DNA of 64,000 nt from contig CASGCE010000014.1 of assembly GCA_949299935.1 (NCBI GenBank), forward strand, positions 105,243 through 169,242. Reading direction: 5' to 3'. This stretch comes from an uncultured bacterium (GTDB lineage: Bacteria > Cyanobacteriota > Vampirovibrionia > Gastranaerophilales > Gastranaerophilaceae). Below the pieces are notes generated by a model. The model was not told where the DNA came from, did no database searches, and worked only from the letters and a program-made list of their open reading frames with translations. A program made the translations under genes and the position numbers. Position 1 is the stretch's first letter; each line of letters begins with the position of its first letter. Positions 53,540-61,926 of this stretch are shown in pieces.

Positions 53540-54900
53540 ATTGTTCTTGCAACATGAACACCTGATGCAGAGGCTTGGATTAAACCTCTTGTAACCCCTG
53601 CACCATCGCCTATTGCAAACAGATTTTTTACACCTTCCGTTTCAAGTTCGTCGGTTAATTTAACTCTGGCAGAATAAAATTTCACCTCAATGCCGTACAA
53701 AAGTGTGTAACGTGAAGCTGTACCCGGCGCAATTTTATCTAAAGCGAAAAGCATTTCTTTAATGCTTGTGAGTTGTCTGTAGGGGATCACCAGACTCAAA
53801 TCACCGGGAGTGGCACAAGAAAGTGTAGGTGTTATAATGCTTGCATTAATTCTTTCAGGTGTAGAACGTCTGCCATCAAGCAGATCACCGAATCTTTGTA
53901 CCAAAATGCCGCCGCCAAGCATATTTGCCAAACTTGCTATATGTTGACCGTATTGAATCGGCTCCTTAAAAGGTTCAGTAAATTTTTCACTGACAAGCAG
54001 CGCAAAATTTGTATTAGGCGTCTTATAATTCGCATAGCTATGGCCGTTAACCGTTGCTATCCCGTTGTAGTTCTCTTGTACAACTTCTCCGTTCGGATTC
54101 ATACAAAATGTTCTTACTTCATCACCGAATGTGGGTGAGTGATAAATAAGTTTTGATTCATAGAGTTTTGAAGTTAAAGGCTCAAAAACAGGTGCCGGCA
54201 ATTCCACTCTAACGCCGACGTCAACAGCGTTATTTACCATACCTATTTTATGTTCGGCAAATTCTCTTGTTAGCCAATCAGCACCTTCTCTGCCGGGTGC
54301 TATTATCGTATATTTCGCACTAATTGTTTCTCCGTTGCTTAATTTTATGCCTTTTACCTGTTCACATTCCACGATTAGACTTTCTGCCGTGACATTATTT
54401 TTTATTGTAACTCTTTCATCCAAATAGTCTTGCATTGCTTTTAACACATCAAGACTTCTTTCAGTGCCCAGGTGTCTTACGGGCGAGTGCACGAGCTTTA
54501 ATTCCGCAAGAACTGCCTGATGTTCCAGCTCGTGAAAAATCTTCATGTCAGTTCCAAACACTTCTTCCGTAGCACCAAATTTTAAATATAGCTTATCGGC
54601 ATAGCCGATGAGTTCTTCTGCATGTTTTCTGGACATGTAATCCACCAGATTACCGCCAACATCCGGCGTTAGGGTAAGTTTTCCGTCAGAAAAAGCTCCT
54701 GCTCCACCCCAGCCGCATAATAATCCGCAGCGTTTGCAATTTACACACTTTGGTGAGCCTTCTCTTAGCGGACATTTTCTCACTTCTATTTTTTGACCCT
54801 TTTCTATCAGTATAACTTTCCAGTTAGGTCTTAATTTTGTTATTTCTAATGCCGCAAATATTCCTGCCGGGCCTGCACCTATTATTGCTACGTTGTACAT
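53524..54900 (-). CDS. FAD-dependent dehydrogenase (COG2509-like)
   Basis: A 458-residue flavoprotein. The N-terminal Rossmann motif VAIIGAGPAGIFAALE is followed by a cysteine-rich segment with the arrangement CPLREGSPKCVNCKRCGLLCG. Then come GWGGAGAFSDGKL, APGREGADWLT and the C-terminal FAD motif LFAIGDGAGVTRGLIQASASGVHVA. This matches the uncharacterised FAD-dependent dehydrogenase family related to geranylgeranyl reductase-type flavoproteins. The substrate is unknown; the Cys cluster may bind a metal or Fe-S centre. GGAGAG precedes the ATG. Confidence 0.85.
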   Translation of the reverse strand: MYNVAIIGAGPAGIFAALEITKLRPNWKVILIEKGQKIEVRKCPLREGSPKCVNCKRCGLLCGWGGAGAFSDGKLTLTPDVGGNLVDYMSRKHAEELIGYADKLYLKFGATEEVFGTDMKIFHELEHQAVLAELKLVHSPVRHLGTERSLDVLKAMQDYLDERVTIKNNVTAESLIVECEQVKGIKLSNGETISAKYTIIAPGREGADWLTREFAEHKIGMVNNAVDVGVRVELPAPVFEPLTSKLYESKLIYHSPTFGDEVRTFCMNPNGEVVQENYNGIATVNGHSYANYKTPNTNFALLVSEKFTEPFKEPIQYGQHIASLANMLGGGILVQRFGDLLDGRRSTPERINASIITPTLSCATPGDLSLVIPYRQLTSIKEMLFALDKIAPGTASRYTLLYGIEVKFYSARVKLTDELETEGVKNLFAIGDGAGVTRGLIQASASGVHVARTICARG

Positions 54901-54984
54901 TGTTCTCTCCGTTTTTGTGTTTTAACCCGTTTAATATAACTTAAAAACGTCTACTTTTAAAGATTTTGTGAAGTTTTTGTTAAA

Positions 54985-55602
54985 CTATATACGATCACTA
55001 AAGTCTAAATTCTCTATATTTACTTTTGTTTCCGTTTTTTCCTTTAGTTTTTGCGGTTTTGTGCTTATGGTTGCGTCAATTTGTTGATACTTCCCATATT
55101 TTTTGAGTGTTCTTGGCGAAAAAGCTTCTTTTATTCTTAAATTCATGTTGTTAACAATGTCTTGATACGTATCCCAATAATTTTTTCGTGCATCAAGTAA
55201 TCTGGGTGAATCCGGTACTCCCAGGAAATTGCACTCTCGTTTCGCCTTTCCTATTAGTTTCCCAAGTTCGGACATTATTTCTGAGGCTCTACCGGTTACA
55301 AGATATCCTCTGTTTTGCTGGTCAAATAATATTTTAAAAAAACTGGATGGGGTTAATTTTCCTCCCGGAAGTATCTGAGTATATCCTTTATATGCATTTA
55401 TATAACTGTAATCGCTGTCACGTACCGATAATTGCGCTGCAAATGATTGATATTTTTCATTATCGGCCAACGGCCCTGATAGTTCTTTTACCAATTCCAG
55501 ACACGTTTTGCGCACAATTTCTTTATCCAATATTTCTTTTCCGTTCTTTATAACCCGTACAGGCACTACTCCGGTAAAATTAACCTCATTTTTAACTTGC
55601 AT
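54985..55602 (-). CDS. hypothetical protein with N-terminal NFTG motif
   Basis: A 205-residue soluble protein. It begins MQVKNEVNFTGVVPVRVIKNGK and has a globular middle (KYQSFAAQLSVRDSDYSYINAYKG, GYLVTGRASEIMSELGKLIGKA) and a charged C-terminal tail. No family recognised. The NFTG at residue 8-11 resembles the F-x-G motif near the N-terminus of the two tandem paralogues at 29-32 kb. AAGGAG lies about 8 nt before the ATG, so translation is expected to be efficient. It stands alone, upstream of the flavoprotein gene and on the same strand. Confidence 0.68.
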   Translation of the reverse strand: MQVKNEVNFTGVVPVRVIKNGKEILDKEIVRKTCLELVKELSGPLADNEKYQSFAAQLSVRDSDYSYINAYKGYTQILPGGKLTPSSFFKILFDQQNRGYLVTGRASEIMSELGKLIGKAKRECNFLGVPDSPRLLDARKNYWDTYQDIVNNMNLRIKEAFSPRTLKKYGKYQQIDATISTKPQKLKEKTETKVNIENLDFSDRI

Positions 55603-55655
55603 TATTTATCTCCTTAATCTCTTTAAGGCTCCTAAAAATTGTTTTTGCTTAATTA

Positions 55656-56972
55656 TTAATAATTTGTTACACTTACGTTTTTGTTATGTTCAATTATTCC
55701 TATAAGTTCACTGATATCCTGATTGGGTTGTAGTATTTGTGCTTGTTTTGCATAATCAAGGGCAACGTCATATTTTTGCATATTCATATAGACGTATGCA
55801 AAATTGTAATTTATTATAAATCTTTCGTGATCTGAATTTGCGTTATTTAGGGCTTTATTTAGTGCGGCTATTGCTTTTTGGTATTCTTTTACATCCGCAT
55901 AAGCACCTGCCAGATTAATGTATCCTACAGCCAAATTCGGTGAATTTTTAATGTAGTCTTTTGCTTCTTCTATTTTTTTCTTGGCAATATCCTTTTTATC
56001 CCCTAAAATTATTGGGGTATAGATTAATCCTTGCTTTGATTCGGAAGTTTTATCCGTTATTGTTGGTTCCAGCAGGTATAACAGCTCCAGGGTATTTACA
56101 TCGTTGCCCGATAAATAATGAAAATCCTCACGATATGGATTGAAAATTTTATCATTTTCCTGGTTCTGAAGATACATTAAATCTGTTGTACTATAGCTGT
56201 GTCCCATTATTCCAAGCGCATGTCCCAGCTCGTGTAAAACCGTATTATATATCTCTTTATCCGAAAAATATTCACCGAGTGGGTTCTTATCATAAATTGT
56301 TATTGTCATATTTTTTAATTTATGACCTGAAATTTTCGGGCTTGTATATCCTACAACAAACTTGCAATAGCCTTTTTCGCATGTGTTATCCGGCATTGCA
56401 TCAATAAATATTAAAATCTGAGCATCCGATTTACGGTTAACTTTCGTAAAGCTCACAAAGTCCACTGATTTATCCCATTGATTCAATGCTCTTGCAATTG
56501 CAGATCGGTAGTAATCCGGTAAACCGGTCAGATTTGCTTCATCAATATAAACTTTTAAAGGAAACGAACTTTTATTCCATCTTATTACATTTACATCTGC
56601 CGGAACCTGTTCTATGTAATTATTTCCGATATTCTCGTATATATTTTTTTTCCATTCCGCAATTTTTTCTTTTGCAAGAAAATTAGCGCTGTCATCTCCG
56701 GCTTCGTTAGCAATTTTGTACATCAATCTTTGAACTTTGTAGGTTGGTTTTAATTCTGAAAGTGTCTTTACGTAATAATATCTGTAATCGGGATTTTGTG
56801 GTTGAAAAATCAAAGCTTTTTCTATATATTTTATTCCTGCTTCGTACTTTTTATTGTTGTAGAGGGCTTTGCCTTTAAAAAATAAAATTTCGGGCGCTAA
56901 AGCTGTTGTTGTGTAATATGCGGCAAAGATTACAACGATGCTTAAAATCAGATACTTAGCTTTCAGGCCCAT
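55656..56972 (-). CDS. metzincin-like zinc metalloprotease with TPR regions
   Basis: A 438-residue protein with an N-terminal hydrophobic helix (LILSIVVIFAAYYTTTALA) that acts as signal or anchor. TPR-like helices lie at about 36-75. The protease domain at about 125-300 carries HELGHALGIMGH at 247-258, the HExxHxxGxxH zinc site, and a downstream Met at 266 (STTDLMYL) as the Met-turn. TPR repeats return at about 345-425. The catalytic domain resembles matrixin-type peptidases and is probably outside the cytoplasm. The start overlaps scpB by 17 nt, placing a secreted protease at the end of the condensin operon. Confidence 0.82.
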   Translation of the reverse strand: MGLKAKYLILSIVVIFAAYYTTTALAPEILFFKGKALYNNKKYEAGIKYIEKALIFQPQNPDYRYYYVKTLSELKPTYKVQRLMYKIANEAGDDSANFLAKEKIAEWKKNIYENIGNNYIEQVPADVNVIRWNKSSFPLKVYIDEANLTGLPDYYRSAIARALNQWDKSVDFVSFTKVNRKSDAQILIFIDAMPDNTCEKGYCKFVVGYTSPKISGHKLKNMTITIYDKNPLGEYFSDKEIYNTVLHELGHALGIMGHSYSTTDLMYLQNQENDKIFNPYREDFHYLSGNDVNTLELLYLLEPTITDKTSESKQGLIYTPIILGDKKDIAKKKIEEAKDYIKNSPNLAVGYINLAGAYADVKEYQKAIAALNKALNNANSDHERFIINYNFAYVYMNMQKYDVALDYAKQAQILQPNQDISELIGIIEHNKNVSVTNY

Positions 56973-57474
56973 CCTCTATCCTTTTTTCTATATCAAGCAT
57001 TTTGGCAAGTGCTTTTGTATCACCTTTTAATTTGAAATATTCTGCAAATTTGGGCGTTGTTTTTAGATTATAACTTCTTCCATTTTTATCTTTTATTTTT
57101 GAAACCAGACCTTTTTCTACCAATTCCTGAACGTGTTCATATGCATTAGAGCCTCGCATATTTTTTAGTGCTGTCTGTCGTATGGGCTCTTTCAGGGCTA
57201 TGACTGAAAGTGTTCTTAAAACTGCAGGCTTTAATTCCACAGGACATAATTTTTCTACTATATCCATGTGTTCTTCTTTAACTTGAAGTATATATCCGTT
57301 TTCATCATCTATTTCTAAGGCACCGTTTTTTGATGCGTAATCCATTATCAAATCTAAAAGGGCTTCTTCGACGGTTTCTGTTTCATAGCCTAATATTTCA
57401 CCAATTTCTTTTGCTGTGAGCGCTTTTGCTGTTGTAAACAAGACAGCTTCAATTCTCGATTTCAGCTGTTCCAT
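56956..57474 (-). CDS. scpB: segregation and condensation protein B
   Basis: A 172-residue winged-helix protein. It has the typical start LKSRIEAVLFTTAKALTAKEIGEILG and the core VLRTLSVIALKEPIRQTALKNMRGSNAYEHVQELVEKGLVSK. ScpB dimers bind ScpA to form the regulatory part of SMC condensin. It overlaps scpA by 26 nt and the protease gene by 17 nt, which shows tight coupling. Confidence 0.94.
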   Translation of the reverse strand: MEQLKSRIEAVLFTTAKALTAKEIGEILGYETETVEEALLDLIMDYASKNGALEIDDENGYILQVKEEHMDIVEKLCPVELKPAVLRTLSVIALKEPIRQTALKNMRGSNAYEHVQELVEKGLVSKIKDKNGRSYNLKTTPKFAEYFKLKGDTKALAKMLDIEKRIEDGPES

Positions 57475-58297
57475 TGCCTGCTCCTTCCGTTTTTGTGCTT
57501 GGTGTGCTTTTTACTACGTATAAATCCGAATAAAATTCATCCTGTTTTAAGTCGTATTCCGTTTCTGCTGTCAAAAATAAAAGTGCTATATAGGCACTTA
57601 TTTTATCCATGCCCAGCAAGGTTAGTTCTTTTAATTCAATTTTTTCTTCACGTTCAAAAATTTGTGATAAATTTTCTTTTAATTTTAAAACGCAATCTTC
57701 TATATATTCTCCATGTGCCAGGTTAATTATGTCATCAGGCGTAAATCTTGAGTATGACTGCACCCTTCTTTTGGCACGCTCGTGTGCTTGATTAAGTGAG
57801 TGTTTTTGCTCCAGTTTTTCATAAAATTGTAACTGTCTTATTAAATCACGCAAAGTAACGACACGGTTTCTGTTTAGTCGCACGCTTGTTCTTCTTTGCA
57901 GTACATCATCGATTGATACTATATTACTGCTCGGAATAAAATCATTATCTGTCGGATATTCGACTATAAACCCATCTTCATCATATTCAATATTTTCTCC
58001 GTAATCTGGTTCTCCGATTTGTAAAATATCTTCATTACCTTCAAGTACGTTGGATTTAAGTTTTAATAATACAGCTGCAAAAAGAAATGTTCTGCCTGTT
58101 AGTCGTAAGTTTTGAGATTTCATCTCACATATGTGAGCCAGGTATTTATCGGTAACATCTATTATATCAACATTCCAAGGGTCTATTTTCCCCGCTTTTG
58201 CCATTGAAACCAGTATACCGATACCTTCATCTTCATTTATCTGTATTGATTCCGTTGTGCTATTTATGTCATAATTTATTAATGCCTGTTCTGTCAT
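57449..58297 (-). CDS. scpA: segregation and condensation protein A (kleisin)
   Basis: A 282-residue kleisin. IGILVSMAKAGKIDPWNVDIIDVTDKYLAHI is the family N-terminal region, which binds the SMC neck. A C-terminal winged helix (LKELTLLGMDKISAYIALLFLTAETEYDLKQ) binds the SMC head. The acidic linker (EYDEDGFIVEYPTDND) is normal for kleisins. Its ATG shares 1 nt with the stop of smc, so both are coupled. Confidence 0.94.
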   Translation of the reverse strand: MTEQALINYDINSTTESIQINEDEGIGILVSMAKAGKIDPWNVDIIDVTDKYLAHICEMKSQNLRLTGRTFLFAAVLLKLKSNVLEGNEDILQIGEPDYGENIEYDEDGFIVEYPTDNDFIPSSNIVSIDDVLQRRTSVRLNRNRVVTLRDLIRQLQFYEKLEQKHSLNQAHERAKRRVQSYSRFTPDDIINLAHGEYIEDCVLKLKENLSQIFEREEKIELKELTLLGMDKISAYIALLFLTAETEYDLKQDEFYSDLYVVKSTPSTKTEGAGNGTAEIEN

Positions 58298-61200
58298 TAT
58301 TCTTCGTCTCTTAACTTAATCCCGGTAACACGTGTTATACCTTTTTCTTTTTGTGTTACACCAATCGTCCTATTTGCTGATTCTATCATAGGTTTTCTGT
58401 GACTAACTACTATAAATTGCGTATCTTTTGATTGCTTCTGCACCATGTGGGCGATCCGCTCTACATTCATTGTATCCAGACTCGCGTCAACTTCATCAAA
58501 TGCATAAAACGGAGCCGGCATATACCTTTGTATTGCAAATACAAATGCTAAAGCCGTTAATGATTTTTCTCCACCGGACATGCTCTCCAGTCTTTGCAGT
58601 TTTTTATCCCTTGGCTGAGCTTCTATCGTGAGTCCGCCTGATAAAGGATCTTCCGGATTCTCAAGCTTTAATTCACCTTCTCCTTCTGAAAGTTGATGAA
58701 ACACTTCTTTAAAGTTTTCATTTATGTTATTGTATGTTTTTATAAATGTTTCTTTTTTCAGTTGTTCATAGCCGTGCATTCTTTCTAATATTTCTTTTCT
58801 TTCTTTTGTTAGTGTTTCGATTTGCAATTTGAGTTCTTCCTGACGGGCAAGCACTTCCTCATATGCTGCTAGTGCACGCATATTTACGTCGCCCAATGAT
58901 TCCATGTTTCGTTCAAGCCTTTGTATTTTAGAGGTGATTTCTTCTATTGATATCTCTACCGGTTCAAGTTTATTAACTTCAACTCCGGCACTTTCTAATA
59001 CTTTTCGGGCTTGCTCCATTTGAGGCTCCAGCTCCCTGCGACGTGCTTTAAATGATTCGATTTGTTCGCTTATCCTTTCTATATCACTTGTTTTTATATG
59101 TTTTTGTTTTTCCAGTTCTATTAAATTATTGTTAATTTCGTCACGTTCTTTTAGCAGTTTACCAAGTTTTTCTTCTATTTCATCTATTTGTTCCTTGAGT
59201 CCTTCTATTTTATGGTTAACGCTTTCAATATCTGACTTGTATTGTTCTTTGTCGGCTTCTAGTTTTATGTTATTTTTCTCTATAGATTTGATTTCGTCGT
59301 TTTTTGTTTCTATCAAATTTTCGTGGAAAGTTATTTGTCTGTTAAGTTCATTTACATCATTGTTCGCATTCATATGATTTGTTTGAAGCCTTTTTATCTC
59401 GTGTTCAACGCCTTCAGTTTTTTCTTTTAATTCTTTCAAATCTTTATCATTTATAAGTTTTTCGACTTCTTCAATTTTAGACTGTATTGCAGCTGTTTCT
59501 TCGAGCAGCAATACGTGTTCTGCTTCGATTTTATCGAGTTTTTTATTTAAACCTTCCACTTTTGGTGTTGTTATTTTAATAAATTCCGCTTTTTCGTTCA
59601 ATATTGTTTCACTTTGCTCATAATTTTTATTCATATTGTCAAGTTCAATTTTTGACTTGCTAAGCTCACTCATCGAATCGGAATAATTTGTCCTCACCAT
59701 ATCAAGTTTTTTCTCTAACTCGATTTTTTTATTTTCCAAGGATGCTAACTTAGATTCCATCTCCTTTAATCTTATTTTGAAGTTTTCCAGTTCGGCATCA
59801 TCATTTTGGCTAAAGCTTAATCCCTGGCGTTTAACCGTACCTCCGGTAATTGAACCGGATTTTTCGAAAAGTTCACCTTGTAAAGTTACCATTCGATATT
59901 TACCGATAAGTTTCTTTGCACATTCCATATCTTCTACGACAAGGGTATCTCCCACTGCATAATAAAATGCATTTATGTATTTTTCTTGAAAATCAACAAG
60001 GTTTATTGCGAAGTCAATAACACCTTTATCTTTTGGCAATTGGAGTTTGAGTGGTGCCTTTTGAACCTTATTTAAGGGAATAAAAGTTGCTCTGCCGGCT
60101 CCAGATGATTTAAGAAGTTCGATTGCTACTGATGCTACGTGTTCATCATCCACCACGATGTGAGCCATTCTTCCGCCAAAAGCTACCTCCATTGCAGTTG
60201 AATATTCTTTATCCACCTTACCAAGTTTTACCAGCGGTGAATGTACACCCTTGAGGTTTGCTCCCATTATTGTCTCTATTGCGCGACCAAAATTCGTATC
60301 TTCAAACGCCTGTTTCTTTGCTTCCATTGACGATATTTTTCTGTAAGCCATTTGTATATTATAATTCAGATCGTTAATTTCATTCTTGGTTGTATCTAAG
60401 TCGTGCATTGCATTTTGTTGCAGTGTTTTAAACTCTTGAAGTTCCTTTTCAAGCTGTTCGACAAGCTCCTTTTTTAGCAAATAGTTTTGCGAAAAATTTT
60501 GTTTCATCTCATGTAGTTCTTTAAGTTTTGAATTAGCATCCAACAGTTCCTTTTGAAGATTTTTTAATTCATTTTCGAGCGGAAGTCTTTCTTTTATGAG
60601 TTTATTTTCGTCATCTTGAAGATTTTCCAATTGTTTTCTTAGAGTATTTCGTCGTTCTATATGCTGGTCGGAGGTTGCATTAAGACCTGTCATATCCTCT
60701 AGAATTTTTTTTAGTTCTTCATTTTTATCAGCTATATTTTTTTCTATAATTTTTATTTCATCATTTTTAAGTTCTATTTTAAGTTTGAAATCTTCAATTT
60801 TTTTGTTAAAAGTCTCGATACCGTTTTTGGCGTTTTCTATTGAGCGCAAACCGTCGTGAATTTGTTTATCGGCGTATATTATGGCATTATTTTTTCTGTC
60901 AATTTCGCCTTTTAGTTCTTCTTCTTGTTTTTTTAAATTTATCTGTTGTTGTTCACCTTCTTCTTTCAGCCTGTCAGAAATTTCCTGATATTTTTGTCTG
61001 ATTAACAGTAACTGTTCTTCAAGGTCTTTACTTTTAACTTCTTCTTCTTTTTTCTTTTTAGTAAATTCAAGAATATTTTCGTGTGCCTGTTCAAGATTTT
61101 TTCTTATATCAAAGAACCTTACTGTATTAATCTGTCCTTCCAAGGCAGTTTTTTCCGTTCGCAATTTTTGGTATTTAAGGGCAACTTCGCGTTCTTCCTT

Positions 61201-61797
61201 CAACTGATCCAACCGTGAATCTACCTCATTCAATATAACGGATGAACGCTCTACGCGTTGTTCAACTGTAGTTAACTCATTAGTGGCTTGTTCTATTCTT
61301 CGGTCAAAATCTGCTATTCCTGCTATTTCATCAATAATTTTTCTCCTTTGTTTTGCAGAACAATTTGTAATGCCCATAACGTCACCTTGCATCATGACAT
61401 TATAACTGTTTGGGGTCACATTGTATTTTTCGAGCACAGCGTGTATATTTGACAGTGTTGTTACAGTATCGTTTAAATAGTATGTACTTGCATATCCTTG
61501 CGAGGTTTTGCGAATACGTCTGGCAATGGTTAAATCTTTACCGCCTTCTGTATCCGCAAAAGTAACTTTAACCATTGCGTCATTCCGTTTCGTATATGTG
61601 GATATAAAGTGCGACAAATTTTCAGCACGCAATTCACCGGCATTAGCCAGTCCTAGTGCAAACAATATACTGTCAATAATGTTACTTTTGCCGGAGCCAT
61701 TCGGACCTGAAATTGTCGTAAAACCCTTTAACATCGGTATTTCTGACTTATTGGCAAATGATTTAAAATTATCAATTTCGAGCTGTTTTATGTACAT
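58297..61797 (-). CDS. smc: chromosome segregation SMC ATPase
   Basis: A 1166-residue SMC protein. Walker A is GPNGSGKSN at 31-39. Long coiled coils run at about 170-500 and 670-1000, separated by a hinge domain (about 515-650, GVHSPLVKLGKVDKEYSTAMEVAFGGR). The signature MSGGEKSLTALAFVFAIQRY and Walker B FYAFDEVDASLD are at the C-terminus. With ScpA and ScpB it compacts and segregates the chromosome. It is the first gene of the operon and diverges from the gene at 61927. Confidence 0.96.
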   Translation of the reverse strand: MYIKQLEIDNFKSFANKSEIPMLKGFTTISGPNGSGKSNIIDSILFALGLANAGELRAENLSHFISTYTKRNDAMVKVTFADTEGGKDLTIARRIRKTSQGYASTYYLNDTVTTLSNIHAVLEKYNVTPNSYNVMMQGDVMGITNCSAKQRRKIIDEIAGIADFDRRIEQATNELTTVEQRVERSSVILNEVDSRLDQLKEEREVALKYQKLRTEKTALEGQINTVRFFDIRKNLEQAHENILEFTKKKKEEEVKSKDLEEQLLLIRQKYQEISDRLKEEGEQQQINLKKQEEELKGEIDRKNNAIIYADKQIHDGLRSIENAKNGIETFNKKIEDFKLKIELKNDEIKIIEKNIADKNEELKKILEDMTGLNATSDQHIERRNTLRKQLENLQDDENKLIKERLPLENELKNLQKELLDANSKLKELHEMKQNFSQNYLLKKELVEQLEKELQEFKTLQQNAMHDLDTTKNEINDLNYNIQMAYRKISSMEAKKQAFEDTNFGRAIETIMGANLKGVHSPLVKLGKVDKEYSTAMEVAFGGRMAHIVVDDEHVASVAIELLKSSGAGRATFIPLNKVQKAPLKLQLPKDKGVIDFAINLVDFQEKYINAFYYAVGDTLVVEDMECAKKLIGKYRMVTLQGELFEKSGSITGGTVKRQGLSFSQNDDAELENFKIRLKEMESKLASLENKKIELEKKLDMVRTNYSDSMSELSKSKIELDNMNKNYEQSETILNEKAEFIKITTPKVEGLNKKLDKIEAEHVLLLEETAAIQSKIEEVEKLINDKDLKELKEKTEGVEHEIKRLQTNHMNANNDVNELNRQITFHENLIETKNDEIKSIEKNNIKLEADKEQYKSDIESVNHKIEGLKEQIDEIEEKLGKLLKERDEINNNLIELEKQKHIKTSDIERISEQIESFKARRRELEPQMEQARKVLESAGVEVNKLEPVEISIEEITSKIQRLERNMESLGDVNMRALAAYEEVLARQEELKLQIETLTKERKEILERMHGYEQLKKETFIKTYNNINENFKEVFHQLSEGEGELKLENPEDPLSGGLTIEAQPRDKKLQRLESMSGGEKSLTALAFVFAIQRYMPAPFYAFDEVDASLDTMNVERIAHMVQKQSKDTQFIVVSHRKPMIESANRTIGVTQKEKGITRVTGIKLRDEE

Positions 61798-61883
61798 AAA
61801 TATTTAAATTTCCTACCAAGTCTCATTATTATTGAACTATAACTTTGTCGACATGTCAAAATATTAAATAAATCTTTACGTTT

Positions 61884-61900
61884 AACATTTGTCAAATGTT
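61884..61900. promoter_or_regulatory. palindrome overlapping a -35 box between smc and the divergent gene
   Basis: AACATTTG-T-CAAATGTT has 8-bp arms around one central base. It overlaps the -35 box of the plus-strand promoter (61889-61894) and, on the other strand, a TTGACA that could serve smc. It is a good operator candidate. Confidence 0.45.
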
Positions 61901-61917
61901 GCAAATAATGGTATTAT
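61889..61917 (+). promoter_or_regulatory. promoter of the toroid-fold gene
   Basis: TTGTCA and TATTAT spaced by 17 nt, ending 9 nt before the ATG at 61927. No ribosome site follows. Confidence 0.6.
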
Positions 61918-61926
61918 TATTTACAA

